From contig NZ_ARYM01000010.1 of NCBI RefSeq assembly GCF_000685315.1, forward strand, positions 1-64,000: a stretch of DNA of 64,000 nt, given 5' to 3'. The notes under the pieces were generated by a model. It was not told the origin of the DNA and made no database searches. It worked only from the letters and a program-made list of their open reading frames with translations. The first letter of the stretch is position 1; every line of letters begins with the position of its first letter. Both the position numbers and the translations under genes were made by a program. Source of the stretch: Hyphomonas polymorpha PS728 (GTDB lineage: Bacteria; Pseudomonadota; Alphaproteobacteria; Caulobacterales; Hyphomonadaceae). Positions 30,535 to 39,495 of this stretch are shown in pieces.

Positions 30535-30569
30535 GCCGCCCCGGGGAGACCTGCGGGCGGCTCATTTTT
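30535..30569 (+). terminator. Rho-independent terminator after the SCP2 gene
   Basis: GCCGCCC pairs with GGGCGGC across a 13-nt loop, followed by CTCATTTTTA. It lies 32 bp after the SCP2 stop and just before the lysophospholipase start, which helps exclude earlier start codons for that gene. Confidence 0.85.
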
Positions 30570-30590
30570 ATGGCCCCTGGAGACCGTGGC

Positions 30591-31544
30591 ATGGTGACAT
30601 CCTCAAGCGACAGAAGCCGTCGGTTTGTCGAAGTGCCGGGGAACCCGGCGCCCCAGGGCGCGGAGATCGTCTGGTTTGAAGGGTCAGAAGGCCGGCGGCT
30701 GAGGGCCTGCATTGCCCCGGCGCTTGCGCCGACCAAGGTGCGCGGCACGGTTATCGTCTGTCCGGGGCGGACCGAGTTCATCGAGAAGTATTTCGAGGTT
30801 GGCCGAGAACTGCAGCAGATGGGCTTTGCGCTCGTCATTCTGGATTGGCCGGGGCAGGGCCTGTCTGACCGCCTGCTGCCGGACAGCAAGAAGGGTCATA
30901 TTGACCGGTTCGAAACTTTCATGACGGCGTTGGCAAAGGGCCTTGAGGCGCTCGAAAGCCGGCTTCCCCGGCCTTACGTATCGCTCGCCCATTCGATGGG
31001 CGGGGCGATTGCGCTGGCCGCGATTGCCAAAGGCTTGGTGAAGGTGGAGGCCGCCGCCTTCTGCGCCCCCATGTGGGGACTGAAATCACCGTTCCTTGGA
31101 ATGCGCTACCTTGTCTGGGCCATGCGGGCGACCGGCCGGTCTGGCGACTATGCCATGCAGCCCGGCCCGCCCGAGCGGTTTGAGACAAACATCGTGACCC
31201 ATGACAAGCGCCGCTGGGATCTGCAACGGGCGTTGATTGATGCGCATCCAGATCTCGAGCTTGGCCCGATCACCTGGGGATGGCTTGGCGCGTCGCTCGA
31301 CATCTTCTCGACCTTCTCCAAACCCAAGACACTGGCGACGGTGACGGTGCCTGTTTTCGTTGCCTCGGCGGGCGACGAAAAGCTGATCGACAATGCCGCT
31401 CATGCGCGCATCGCGGCGCGGCTCAAGGACTGCGAACACATTACCGTGGAGGGCGCCATGCACGAAATCCTGATGGAAACGGATGATCGCAGGGCGGAGT
31501 TCTGGGCCGGCTTTCAGAGACTATTGAAACGCGCGGGCATCTGA
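30591..31544 (+). CDS. Alpha/beta hydrolase, lysophospholipase/monoacylglycerol lipase-like
   Basis: The 317-residue protein matches the serine aminopeptidase S33/lysophospholipase L2 (PldB) group. TVIVCPGRTEFIEKYFEV contains the oxyanion region, LDWPGQGLSDRLL follows, and the nucleophile serine is in SLAHSMGGAIAL. The acid is probably in FVASAGDEKLIDN and the histidine in EGAMHEILMETD. It should hydrolyse a monoacylglycerol or lysophospholipid ester. The start MVTSSSDR is chosen because a GGAG ribosome-binding site lies 10 nt upstream and the earlier ATG sits on the SCP2 terminator. The CoA ligase gene follows after 36 bp. Confidence 0.88.
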   Translation: MVTSSSDRSRRFVEVPGNPAPQGAEIVWFEGSEGRRLRACIAPALAPTKVRGTVIVCPGRTEFIEKYFEVGRELQQMGFALVILDWPGQGLSDRLLPDSKKGHIDRFETFMTALAKGLEALESRLPRPYVSLAHSMGGAIALAAIAKGLVKVEAAAFCAPMWGLKSPFLGMRYLVWAMRATGRSGDYAMQPGPPERFETNIVTHDKRRWDLQRALIDAHPDLELGPITWGWLGASLDIFSTFSKPKTLATVTVPVFVASAGDEKLIDNAAHARIAARLKDCEHITVEGAMHEILMETDDRRAEFWAGFQRLLKRAGI

Positions 31545-31580
31545 CTTGGCGCAAGAAAAAGATAATGGGAGGAAACATTC

Positions 31581-33041
31581 ATGGCGATCATTTCACTGTC
31601 GCGCATCATTGCTCACTGGGCCGCCCAGCAGCCGGCCAGAACAATTCTCAGCCATGAGGGCAGAGAGGTCAGCTGGTCCGAATTTGAGGCGCGCACCAAT
31701 CGGCTTGCCCGCGCCTATCAGAAGCTCGGTGTGAAGCAGGATGATTTCGTCACGATTTCCCTGCCGAACGGGATCGAGTTCTTCGAGGCTTGTTTTGCAA
31801 CATGGAAAGCCGGCGCAACACCTCAGCCGATATCCGCGCGCCTTCCGAAACTGGAACGCGATCAGATCGTGGAGATTGGCGCGCCAAGCCTCGTGGTTGG
31901 TGTTCCCGATGGGGAATATCCGCAGACGGCATGTGTTCTGCAGGGCTATCAGCCCGATGCAGACTTGTCAGACGCGCCGCTGCCGGAAGTGACCGCTGCC
32001 AGCTTCAAGGCGATGACGTCGGGCGGCTCGACCGGACGCCCAAAGCTGATCGTCTCCAAACAGCCTGCCGCATCCGATCCAGACGTACCCCTGCTGGAGA
32101 TCCCCCAGCAGGGCAGCATGCTGATCCCCGGACCGCTCTATCATAACGGCCCGTTCCTCTGGGCCATGACGGCCCTGTTCAAGGGATGCACGATTGTCGT
32201 CACCACGCGGTTTGATGCCGAAGAAACCCTGAGGCTGATCGAGAAGCACAAGATCGATGTCGTCTACACCGTGCCGACCATGATGCGCCGCATCTGGGCC
32301 CTGCCCGAGGACGTGCGGTCGGCCTATGATCTTTCCAGTCTGAAATCCCTTTGGCATCTGGCGGCCCCGTGCCCGGCCTGGCTGAAGGAATGCTTCATCG
32401 AATGGCTCGGTGCGGAGGTGATCTGGGAACTCTATGGCGGCACGGAAGGGCAGGGGTCGACAACCATTCAGGGTACGGAATGGCTGAAGCATAAAGGGTC
32501 GGTCGGCAAGCCGGTGGAGACCTGCGAGATGAAGATCGTCGGCGAGGATGGCCAGACCTTACCGCCACGCGAGGTGGGCGAGGTATTCATTCGCCCGCTA
32601 GCGGGCGCCGGCACCACCTATCGCTATATCGGCGCGGACGCGAAGGCCATCGATGGTGGCTGGGAAAGCCTGGGAGACCTCGGCTGGATGGACGAGGACG
32701 GCTACCTTTACCTCTCCGACCGGCTGTCTGACATGGTGATCGTTGGCGGCGCCAATATCTATCCGGCAGAGGTGGAAGCCGCGATCGAGGCTTATCCCGG
32801 GGTCAGATCGTCAGCCGTCATCGGATTGCCGGATGAGGACATGGGCGCGCGGCTCCACGCCGTGATCGACCGGCCGGAGGGGCCGGTGGAGGAGGTCGTC
32901 ATGCTTGCGCATCTCGCCGAGCGCCTGGTCCGTTACAAGATCCCGAAAAGCTTCGAATACACCGCCGAAGCGGTGCGGGATGATGCCGGCAAGGTCCGCC
33001 GCAAGGCTTTACGCGAGGCAAGGCTCGCCGCTTCCTCTTGA
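31581..33041 (+). CDS. AMP-dependent acid-CoA ligase
   Basis: The 486-residue ANL-superfamily enzyme activates a carboxylic acid as acyl-AMP and then acyl-CoA. Core motifs are the phosphate loop MTSGGSTGRPKLIVSK (about residues 145-160), YGGTEGQG, LGDLGWMDEDGYLYLSDR and the hinge SDMVIVGGANIYPAEVE. A catalytic lysine is in VRYKIPKSFEY or DDAGKVRRKALR. The phosphate-loop and overall length resemble bile-acid or steroid-acid CoA ligases more than long-chain fatty acid ligases, but the substrate is not proven. A GGGAGG ribosome-binding site precedes the ATG. It is flanked by a lysophospholipase and a quinone oxidoreductase-like gene on the same strand. Confidence 0.9.
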   Translation: MAIISLSRIIAHWAAQQPARTILSHEGREVSWSEFEARTNRLARAYQKLGVKQDDFVTISLPNGIEFFEACFATWKAGATPQPISARLPKLERDQIVEIGAPSLVVGVPDGEYPQTACVLQGYQPDADLSDAPLPEVTAASFKAMTSGGSTGRPKLIVSKQPAASDPDVPLLEIPQQGSMLIPGPLYHNGPFLWAMTALFKGCTIVVTTRFDAEETLRLIEKHKIDVVYTVPTMMRRIWALPEDVRSAYDLSSLKSLWHLAAPCPAWLKECFIEWLGAEVIWELYGGTEGQGSTTIQGTEWLKHKGSVGKPVETCEMKIVGEDGQTLPPREVGEVFIRPLAGAGTTYRYIGADAKAIDGGWESLGDLGWMDEDGYLYLSDRLSDMVIVGGANIYPAEVEAAIEAYPGVRSSAVIGLPDEDMGARLHAVIDRPEGPVEEVVMLAHLAERLVRYKIPKSFEYTAEAVRDDAGKVRRKALREARLAASS

Positions 33042-33094
33042 CTTCCCCAAGGGCGCTATAGGTCCCGTCCTGCCACATCCAGGGAGGACAAGAC

Positions 33095-34099
33095 ATGAAA
33101 GTAGCAGCCGTAAAGAAGCCCGGCGGGCTTCAGAACCTCGTGATCGAGACGCGGGACGACCCGAAGCCGAAGGCTGGAGAAGTTCTGGTCCGCGTACGCG
33201 CGAGCTCACTCAACTATCACGACTTCGCCGTCGTGCTGGGCGGCATCCCGACGCCGGATGGCCGCATTCCGATGTCGGATGGCGCCTGCGAAGTCGTCGC
33301 TGTTGGCGAAGGTGTCACCAAATGGAAAGTGGGTGACAAGGTCATCTCGCTTTTCTTCCCCGGCTGGCAGTCAGGCCAGATCGAAGCAGCGGGATTTGCC
33401 AGCGTTCCTGGCGACGGCGCTGACGGCTTTGGCGCCGAACTCGTCGCCGCGCCTGAGACCGCGTTCACGCGCATGCCGGCTGGCTGGAGCTTTGAGGAAG
33501 CAGCCACACTTCCCTGCGCGGCGCTGACCGCCTGGCGCGGCATGTTCGTGGAGACCAAGACCAAGCCAGGTGACTGGGTGCTGGTTCAGGGCACGGGCGG
33601 GGTTTCCATCTTCGCGCTGCAATTTGCCAAGATGGCCGGGGCCCGCGTAATTGCGACGTCCTCGTCCAATGAGAAGATGGAACGTCTGAAAGCGCTCGGC
33701 GCCGATCACGTCATCAATTACAAGGAAACCCCGGAATGGGGCCGCAAGGCCTTCGAGTTGACCGGTGGCCGCGGCGTTGACGAAGTGGTCGAGATCGGCG
33801 GACCGGGCACCATGGCCCAGTCCATCAATGCGTGCCGTCCGGGCGGGCATATCTCGCTGATCGGTGTGCTCACCGGCGTGTCGGGGGAGGTGCCAACCGC
33901 CGCTCTGTTCTCCCGCAACATCACGGTGTCCGGCATCACGGTCGGTTCACGCCGCCATCAGGAAGACATGGTGGATGCCATCGAAGCCTCGAACATGCGT
34001 CCAATTATCGACAGCAAGTTCCCGCTGGATCAGATCGCCGCCGCCTTTGCCCATCAGGCAAGCCAGAAGCATTTCGGCAAGATCGTCCTGACGATCTGA
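33095..34099 (+). CDS. NADPH:quinone oxidoreductase-like medium-chain dehydrogenase
   Basis: The 334-residue MDR protein has an N-terminal GroES-like domain (VLVRVRASSLNYHDFAVVLG) and an NAD(P)-binding fold with GDWVLVQGTGGVSIFALQFAKMAGARVIATSSS. The Cys/His zinc ligands of alcohol dehydrogenases are missing, as in zeta-crystallin/quinone oxidoreductases, so it is probably zinc-independent and NADPH-linked. Catalytic-site residues further on include SLIGVLTGV. It follows the CoA ligase after 53 bp, has a GGGAGG ribosome-binding site, and ends at a bidirectional terminator. A redox step on the same lipid or acid substrate is possible. Confidence 0.88.
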   Translation: MKVAAVKKPGGLQNLVIETRDDPKPKAGEVLVRVRASSLNYHDFAVVLGGIPTPDGRIPMSDGACEVVAVGEGVTKWKVGDKVISLFFPGWQSGQIEAAGFASVPGDGADGFGAELVAAPETAFTRMPAGWSFEEAATLPCAALTAWRGMFVETKTKPGDWVLVQGTGGVSIFALQFAKMAGARVIATSSSNEKMERLKALGADHVINYKETPEWGRKAFELTGGRGVDEVVEIGGPGTMAQSINACRPGGHISLIGVLTGVSGEVPTAALFSRNITVSGITVGSRRHQEDMVDAIEASNMRPIIDSKFPLDQIAAAFAHQASQKHFGKIVLTI

Positions 34100-34123
34100 C
34101 CTTCAGCGAAAACGTGACGCGCA

Positions 34124-34155
34124 GAACGCCCGCCTATTCGGCGGGCGTTTCTTTT
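34124..34155. terminator. Bidirectional terminator between the oxidoreductase and AGCS genes
   Basis: An 11-bp arm GAACGCCCGCC pairs with GGCGGGCGTTTC across a TATTC loop, with a T-run after it on the plus strand. The stem overlaps the AGCS stop codon and last codons, so it serves both convergent genes. Confidence 0.85.
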
Positions 34156-35657
34156 ATGCGCAGGTCCTCAATGAGGCTGTCACCGTCTGCGGTTTCGGGA
34201 TCCCCGTTTGCCTTGTGGATGCCATACACCACACCCGACAGCAGCAGGATGGCAAGCAGATTGGGCAGGGCCATGGAGGCGTTGGCAATATCGCCAAACA
34301 ACCAGACGATGTTCACCTCGGCCATCGCGCCGATGAAAATGATGATCACCCAGATGTAGCGGAAGGGCTTCGTCGCCCATTCGCCGACGAGAAAAGTCAC
34401 GGCCTGTTCGGCATAGTAGGACCATCCGATGATCGTGGTGAATGCAAAGAGGGCAAGACACAGGGTCACGAGCCATCCGCCGACCGGTCCGGGAACGGCG
34501 TCGGTGAAGGCCTGATTGGTCAGCGTCGCCGGGTTGTGGCCCTCCGCCATCCACATATGGGTCGTGGTTTCACCTGCCCATTCCTTGAACTGCGCCGCCG
34601 TGGCCCAGCTGCCCTCGGCGGTCAGGATGACGAGCGCGGTCATGGTGCAGAGGACCATCGTATCAATGAAGACACCGATCATGGCGATCTCGCCCTGCTT
34701 GGCGGGGTTTTTCATCTGCGAGGCAGCGTGCGCGATCGGGGCGGAGCCCTGGCCGGCTTCGTTCGAGAACAGGCCGCGCGCCACACCAAAGCGAATCGCA
34801 GAGAGAACGGCGTAGCCTGCGAGGCCGCCGGCGGCCTGGTTCAGGCCAAAGGCGGAAGAGAAGATCATCCCGAAAGCGCCGGGAATGTATTGCAAGTTGA
34901 GAAGCAGGATAACGATACAGGCGATAATGTAGAGGGCGGCCATCGTCGGCACGAGGCTGCCCGCCACGCGGCCAATGGATTTGATGCCGCCCACGATCAC
35001 GGCGAAGACCAGGCCCGCCAGAATGAGGCCCAGCACCCAGAGCGGAATGCCGATACCGCCATCCGAAAACGCCGAATGAATGTTCGCTGTCAGGCTGTTG
35101 GCCTGGATCATGCCGCCGGTGGCCGTAGTGGAGAACAATGTGCCGACGCAGAAAATCGCGGCCAGCCAGGTCCAGTTCTTTCCGAGGCCTTTCTTGATGT
35201 AATACATCGGGCCGCCATTGATGCGGCCGTATTCATCAATCTCGCGGTATTTGATTGCCAGCGAGCTTTCGGCGAAGGCGAGCGCCATGCCGAAGATTGC
35301 CGTTACCCACATCCAGAAGATTGCCCCGGGGCCGCCCAGCGTCAGGGCGGTGGCCACGCCAACGATGTTACCTGTGCCAACCTGGCCGGAAAGAGCTGTG
35401 GAGAGTGCCTGGAAGGGCGTGATGGCGGCAGGATCGCCATTGCCCTTGCGGCCTTTCCAGACCTCAACGAGGGCTGGGATAAACCGGAGCAGGGGCCGGC
35501 CGCCAAGGCGAAGCATGAAATAAAGGCCAGTCCCGAGCAGAATAACGGCGATAGGGCCGACAGGCAGAACCTGTTCCCCGCCCCATTCTCCGCCCCAGAT
35601 GAAGCCGCTGACATTGTGTACGCCAGTCTCTAGGCTGGCATAGAAATTTTCGAACAT
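34134..35657 (-). CDS. Alanine/glycine:cation symporter (AGCS family)
   Basis: The 507-residue inner-membrane protein is an AGCS (AlsT/DagA-type) amino-acid:Na+ symporter. It has about ten transmembrane helices and family motifs GGRPLLRFIPALVEVWKG, FQALSTALSGQVGTGNIVGVATALTLGGPGAIFWMW in parts, and FSNEAGQGSAPIAHAA. It should import alanine or glycine with Na+ (or H+). It is monocistronic, convergent with the oxidoreductase gene and divergent from miaB across 148 bp. Na+ coupling would suit a marine host, but the ion cannot be fixed from sequence. Confidence 0.93.
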   Translation of the reverse strand: MFENFYASLETGVHNVSGFIWGGEWGGEQVLPVGPIAVILLGTGLYFMLRLGGRPLLRFIPALVEVWKGRKGNGDPAAITPFQALSTALSGQVGTGNIVGVATALTLGGPGAIFWMWVTAIFGMALAFAESSLAIKYREIDEYGRINGGPMYYIKKGLGKNWTWLAAIFCVGTLFSTTATGGMIQANSLTANIHSAFSDGGIGIPLWVLGLILAGLVFAVIVGGIKSIGRVAGSLVPTMAALYIIACIVILLLNLQYIPGAFGMIFSSAFGLNQAAGGLAGYAVLSAIRFGVARGLFSNEAGQGSAPIAHAASQMKNPAKQGEIAMIGVFIDTMVLCTMTALVILTAEGSWATAAQFKEWAGETTTHMWMAEGHNPATLTNQAFTDAVPGPVGGWLVTLCLALFAFTTIIGWSYYAEQAVTFLVGEWATKPFRYIWVIIIFIGAMAEVNIVWLFGDIANASMALPNLLAILLLSGVVYGIHKANGDPETADGDSLIEDLRIKETPAE

Positions 35658-35805
35658 GAACAGAGGGCCTCCCCGGCGCCAAAGGTGTCAATTTGGGGGC
35701 ACACTAGCCCGCTTCTCTCACCTGTGAAGCCTAAAGCTGCTGTAGGTCGTGCCGCGTGGAGGAAGGTTCTTTCAGCTTGCCCGCTTTTGAGGCATAAGCC
35801 GCCAG

Positions 35806-37182
35806 ATGACCGGCACCCCCGAAGAAAAGAGCCTGAAGGGCCTGTTTATCAGGACCTATGGCTGCCAGATGAATGTGTATGATTCCGAGCGCATCCGCGA
35901 TGTGCTGCGGCCCTTGGGCTATGCGCCCGTGGAAGCCCCGGAAGCGGCCGATCTCGTGGTCGTTAACACCTGCCATATCCGCGAGAAGGCGACCGAGAAG
36001 GTCTATTCCGAACTTGGCCAGCTCAAGCGCATGAAGGAAGCCTCCGGCGGGCGCATGACGATTGCCGTGGCCGGATGCGTTGCCCAGGCCGAAGGCGAGG
36101 AGCTTATCCGCCGCCAGCCCGCCGTGGACCTGGTGCTTGGCCCGCAGGCCTATCACAAGCTGCCGGAAATGATCGCCCGCGCCAGCCGCGCCATCGGCGA
36201 CCGTCTGGAAACCGAATTCGACACCATCGAGAAGTTCGATGCCCTGCCCAAGACCCGTGAGGCCGATGGGCCCACAGCGTTCGTCTCGGTGCAGGAAGGC
36301 TGTGACAAGTTCTGCACCTTCTGTGTGGTGCCCTATACGCGCGGCGCTGAAATCTCCCGCCGCGTGGACGATATCGTCTTCGAAACCCGCAGCCTTGCCT
36401 CGCAGGGCGTGCGTGAGATCACCCTGCTTGGCCAGAACGTGAATGCGTTCCATGGCCCGGCACCGGTGATCGAGGGCGGGGATGATTGGACGCTTGGCCA
36501 GCTTTGCCGGCATTTGTCCAAAATCGGCGGCATTGAGCGCATCCGCTACACCACCAGCCATCCGCGCGACATGGATGATGACCTGATCTCCGCTCATGGA
36601 GATACACCGGCGCTGATGCCGTTCCTGCATCTGCCGGTTCAGTCAGGCTCTGACCGCATTCTCAAGGCCATGAACCGAGGGCACACCGCCGACCACTACC
36701 GGGACATCATTGCCCGTGTGCGCCAGGCGCGGCCCGACATCGCCATCGCCTCAGATTTCATCATCGGCTTCCCAGGCGAGAGCGACGCAGACTTCGAGGC
36801 GACGATGCAGCTTGTCCGGGATATTGGCTACGCCATTGCCTATTCCTTCAAATACTCCTCTCGCCCCGGCACACCGGCCGCCGAAATGCATGGGCATCTC
36901 TCCGAAGTGGTAAAGGACGAGCGGCTTCAAGCCCTGCAGGGTCTGCTGCGGGAGCAGCAGACCGAGTTCAATGCGTCGCAGATCGGCAAATCGCTGCCTG
37001 TTCTGGTAACCGGCAAAGGCCGCAACCCGGGGCAGATGCATGGCCGCTCGCCTTATCTGCAAGCGGTGCATTTCGAGGGACCGGAAAGCCTCAATGGGAA
37101 GATCGTGGACGTGAAAGTTGTCGGCGCCAGCCTCAATTCGCTTACCGGTGAACTGATGCGCGTGCGTGAGGCGGTCCTGTGA
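35806..37182 (+). CDS. miaB: tRNA-2-methylthio-N6-isopentenyladenosine synthase MiaB
   Basis: MiaB is a radical-SAM methylthiotransferase that adds the 2-methylthio group to i6A37 of tRNAs. The 458-residue protein has the UPF0004 cysteines ([33 protein letters not shown]) and the radical-SAM cluster [15 protein letters not shown]. It also has [11 protein letters not shown] and a C-terminal TRAM domain (about residues 390-455). phoH begins within its stop (GTGA overlap), starting the conserved miaB-phoH-ybeY-corC-lnt block. Confidence 0.97.
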   Translation: MTGTPEEKSLKGLFIRTYGCQMNVYDSERIRDVLRPLGYAPVEAPEAADLVVVNTCHIREKATEKVYSELGQLKRMKEASGGRMTIAVAGCVAQAEGEELIRRQPAVDLVLGPQAYHKLPEMIARASRAIGDRLETEFDTIEKFDALPKTREADGPTAFVSVQEGCDKFCTFCVVPYTRGAEISRRVDDIVFETRSLASQGVREITLLGQNVNAFHGPAPVIEGGDDWTLGQLCRHLSKIGGIERIRYTTSHPRDMDDDLISAHGDTPALMPFLHLPVQSGSDRILKAMNRGHTADHYRDIIARVRQARPDIAIASDFIIGFPGESDADFEATMQLVRDIGYAIAYSFKYSSRPGTPAAEMHGHLSEVVKDERLQALQGLLREQQTEFNASQIGKSLPVLVTGKGRNPGQMHGRSPYLQAVHFEGPESLNGKIVDVKVVGASLNSLTGELMRVREAVL

Positions 37183-38165
37183 CCGGGAAACGCCGATCCC
37201 CTTCAGAGCCCGAAGCGAAAACCGTCAGCCGTCTCTATGAGGTGCGCGAGGCCGAACGTCTGCGCGATCTCTGTGGGCCGCATCACCGGCATCTGACCCT
37301 TCTGGAAACCCGGCTCAAAGCCTACGGGCTGCAGGCCGAAAGCCAGGGCGGCGGCATCCGGCTGAGCGGCACGGATGAGGGCGTATCCATCGCTGAAGCC
37401 GCGCTCGCGGATTTTGAGCGCCGCCTGCGTGGCGGCGGCGAGCCCAGTGAAATGGAGCTGGACGGCGCTCTGCAGGCGGCCCAGTCGCCCACCCAATCCT
37501 TCTCTGCCCTGCGCGGCCTGAAGAAGTCTGTCACCGCGATGACCCGCGGCCAGGCGAAATATCTGGATGTGCTGGCGAACCCTGACAATGCGCTGGTTTT
37601 TGGCGTCGGCCCTGCCGGTACAGGCAAGACATACCTTGCCGTGGCCACCGGCGTTGCCGAACTCAATGCCGGCATCCGCCAGCGCCTCATCGTCACGCGG
37701 CCGGCCGTTGAAGCAGGCGAAAAGCTCGGCTTCCTGCCCGGCACGCTGGAAGAGAAGGTCGACCCCTACATGCTGCCCATCTGGGACAGCCTGCGCGAAC
37801 TGATGGGGCAGGAGCAGATGGAGCGCCGGATGGCGCGCGGGGAAATCGAAGTGGCCCCGATCGCCTTCATGCGCGGCCGCACCCTGAAGAATGCGTTCGT
37901 GATCGTTGACGAAGCGCAGAATACAACGGCTGCTCAGATGAAAATGGTGCTGACCCGTCTGGGCCGCGACAGCCGCATGGTCATTACCGGCGATCCCGAT
38001 CAGGTGGACCTTCCGGGCAATCAGGAGTCCGGCCTCAAACAGGCATTGCGGATCCTGGAGCGGGTTGAGGGCATCTCGGTTCAACGGCTGACGGCTGCTG
38101 ATGTGGTCCGCCATGGGTTGGTCAGCCGGATCATCGACGCCTACGCCGCCGCGGGGCAGGGCTGA
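37179..38165 (+). CDS. phoH: PhoH family P-loop ATPase
   Basis: The 328-residue PhoH protein has an N-terminal KH-like region and an ATPase core. The core contains Walker [15 protein letters not shown] (about residues 145-158), [19 protein letters not shown], Walker [13 protein letters not shown], and [14 protein letters not shown]. PhoH-like proteins are RNA-associated ATPases, and its neighbour YbeY suggests a shared role in rRNA maturation or ribosome quality control. The GTG start overlaps the miaB stop. ybeY begins 7 bp after its end. Confidence 0.95.
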   Translation: MTGKRRSPSEPEAKTVSRLYEVREAERLRDLCGPHHRHLTLLETRLKAYGLQAESQGGGIRLSGTDEGVSIAEAALADFERRLRGGGEPSEMELDGALQAAQSPTQSFSALRGLKKSVTAMTRGQAKYLDVLANPDNALVFGVGPAGTGKTYLAVATGVAELNAGIRQRLIVTRPAVEAGEKLGFLPGTLEEKVDPYMLPIWDSLRELMGQEQMERRMARGEIEVAPIAFMRGRTLKNAFVIVDEAQNTTAAQMKMVLTRLGRDSRMVITGDPDQVDLPGNQESGLKQALRILERVEGISVQRLTAADVVRHGLVSRIIDAYAAAGQG

Positions 38166-38172
38166 GACCGCC

Positions 38173-38625
38173 ATGATCAATTTCGACCTTATTGTCGAGG
38201 ATGACAGTTGGAGCGCGCTGGGAGATCTCGACGCGCTTTGCCGCAAAGCCTTTGACGCTGCCCGCGCGGTTGCCCCTGTGGACGAGGGCAATCTGGCGCT
38301 TCTGCTGACCGGGGACGACACCCTTCACCAGCTCAACCGCGAGTTTCGCGGGAAGGACAAGCCGACCGATGTGCTTTCCTTCCCCTCGCTGCCAATGGAC
38401 CGGCCTTTCCTCGGTGACATCGCTGTCGCCCTGGGCGTTTCGGCAAATGACGCCGAAATTCAGGGGAAGAAGCTGGCAGACCACCTTGTTCATCTGCTGA
38501 TCCATGGATACCTGCACCTCCTCGGATTCGATCACGAGACGGATGAAGAAGCCTCAGAAATGGAAGCGTTGGAAATAAAGGCGCTTGCAACCCTCGGCAT
38601 AGCTAATCCATACCAGACTGACTGA
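38173..38625 (+). CDS. ybeY: Endoribonuclease YbeY (rRNA maturation factor)
   Basis: YbeY is a zinc-dependent endoribonuclease needed for 16S rRNA 3'-end maturation and ribosome quality control. The 150-residue protein has the diagnostic metal site [20 protein letters not shown] and the upstream [17 protein letters not shown] motif. I chose [10 protein letters not shown] as start; the longer frame overlaps phoH in another frame. It sits in the conserved phoH-ybeY-corC order. Confidence 0.96.
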   Translation: MINFDLIVEDDSWSALGDLDALCRKAFDAARAVAPVDEGNLALLLTGDDTLHQLNREFRGKDKPTDVLSFPSLPMDRPFLGDIAVALGVSANDAEIQGKKLADHLVHLLIHGYLHLLGFDHETDEEASEMEALEIKALATLGIANPYQTD

Positions 38626-38631
38626 CCGGAA

Positions 38632-39489
38632 ATGAGCGATTCAGACCCCTCCGACGCGGCCCCTTCTGGCCGATTGCGTAGCTTCTTCGGATTCCGGAAG
38701 AAGGCGGCAGAACCTGTGAATACCGGCAGGGATGCCGAGCCAACCGATGCGCCACAGGTCATGCGGCTACGGCTTGCCGAGTTCGAAGAATTGCGCGTTG
38801 ACGACGTGATGGTGCCCCGGGCCGACATCAAGGCTGTGGAAGCGGGGATCGACTTCCAGGAACTTCTGGAGGTCTTCGCAGAAGTTACCCACTCGCGCCT
38901 CCCGGTCTTCCGGGAAACGCTGGATGATCCGATCGGCTTTGTTCACATCAAGGATCTTGTGACCGAACTGGCCAAAGGCGGAACGCCGCCCCGCCGCCCG
39001 CTGGAGCGAATGCACCGGGAAGTGCTCTACGTTCCCCCCTCGATGAAGCTGACCGATCTTCTGGTGAAGATGCAGGCGACCCGCATTCATCTGGCGTTGG
39101 TTGTGGACGAGTATGGCGGCACCGATGGTTTGCTGACGCTGGAAGATCTCGTTGAAGTTATCGTCGGTGACATCGAAGACGAACACGATGATGAAGAGGC
39201 GATGTTCGTGCGCCGCAGCCCCCGTTTGTGGGAGGCTGATGCACGCATGGAGATCGAGGATTTCCAGGAAGAGTCCGGGGTGGACCTCAGCCTGGATGAT
39301 CTGGATGCGGACATTGATACGCTGGGCGGCGTGGCCTTTGCCCTTGCCGGGAAGGTTCCGGCCAGGGGGGAAGTTCTGCGCCATCCGGGCGGAACAGAGA
39401 TTGAAATCGTTGATGCGGACTCGCGGCGCGTTCGCCGCCTGCGTCTGCGTCTGCCAGAGCCCCCGCCGCAGCCTGCTGCCGAGGAGTAG
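38632..39489 (+). CDS. corC: CBS-domain/CorC_HlyC protein (soluble CorC type)
   Basis: The 285-residue protein has two CBS domains (about residues 55-180, VDDVMVPRADIKAVEA and LALVVDEYGGTDGLLTLEDLVEVIVGDIEDEHD in parts) and a C-terminal CorC_HlyC domain (about 195-275). There is no DUF21 membrane region, unlike the CNNM paralogue at 12801. CorC-type proteins are linked to Mg2+/Co2+ homeostasis and, in this block, to the envelope or ribosome. It lies 6 bp after ybeY and 6 bp before lnt, so it is cotranscribed with both. Confidence 0.92.
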   Translation: MSDSDPSDAAPSGRLRSFFGFRKKAAEPVNTGRDAEPTDAPQVMRLRLAEFEELRVDDVMVPRADIKAVEAGIDFQELLEVFAEVTHSRLPVFRETLDDPIGFVHIKDLVTELAKGGTPPRRPLERMHREVLYVPPSMKLTDLLVKMQATRIHLALVVDEYGGTDGLLTLEDLVEVIVGDIEDEHDDEEAMFVRRSPRLWEADARMEIEDFQEESGVDLSLDDLDADIDTLGGVAFALAGKVPARGEVLRHPGGTEIEIVDADSRRVRRLRLRLPEPPPQPAAEE

Positions 39490-39495
39490 AGTTAA

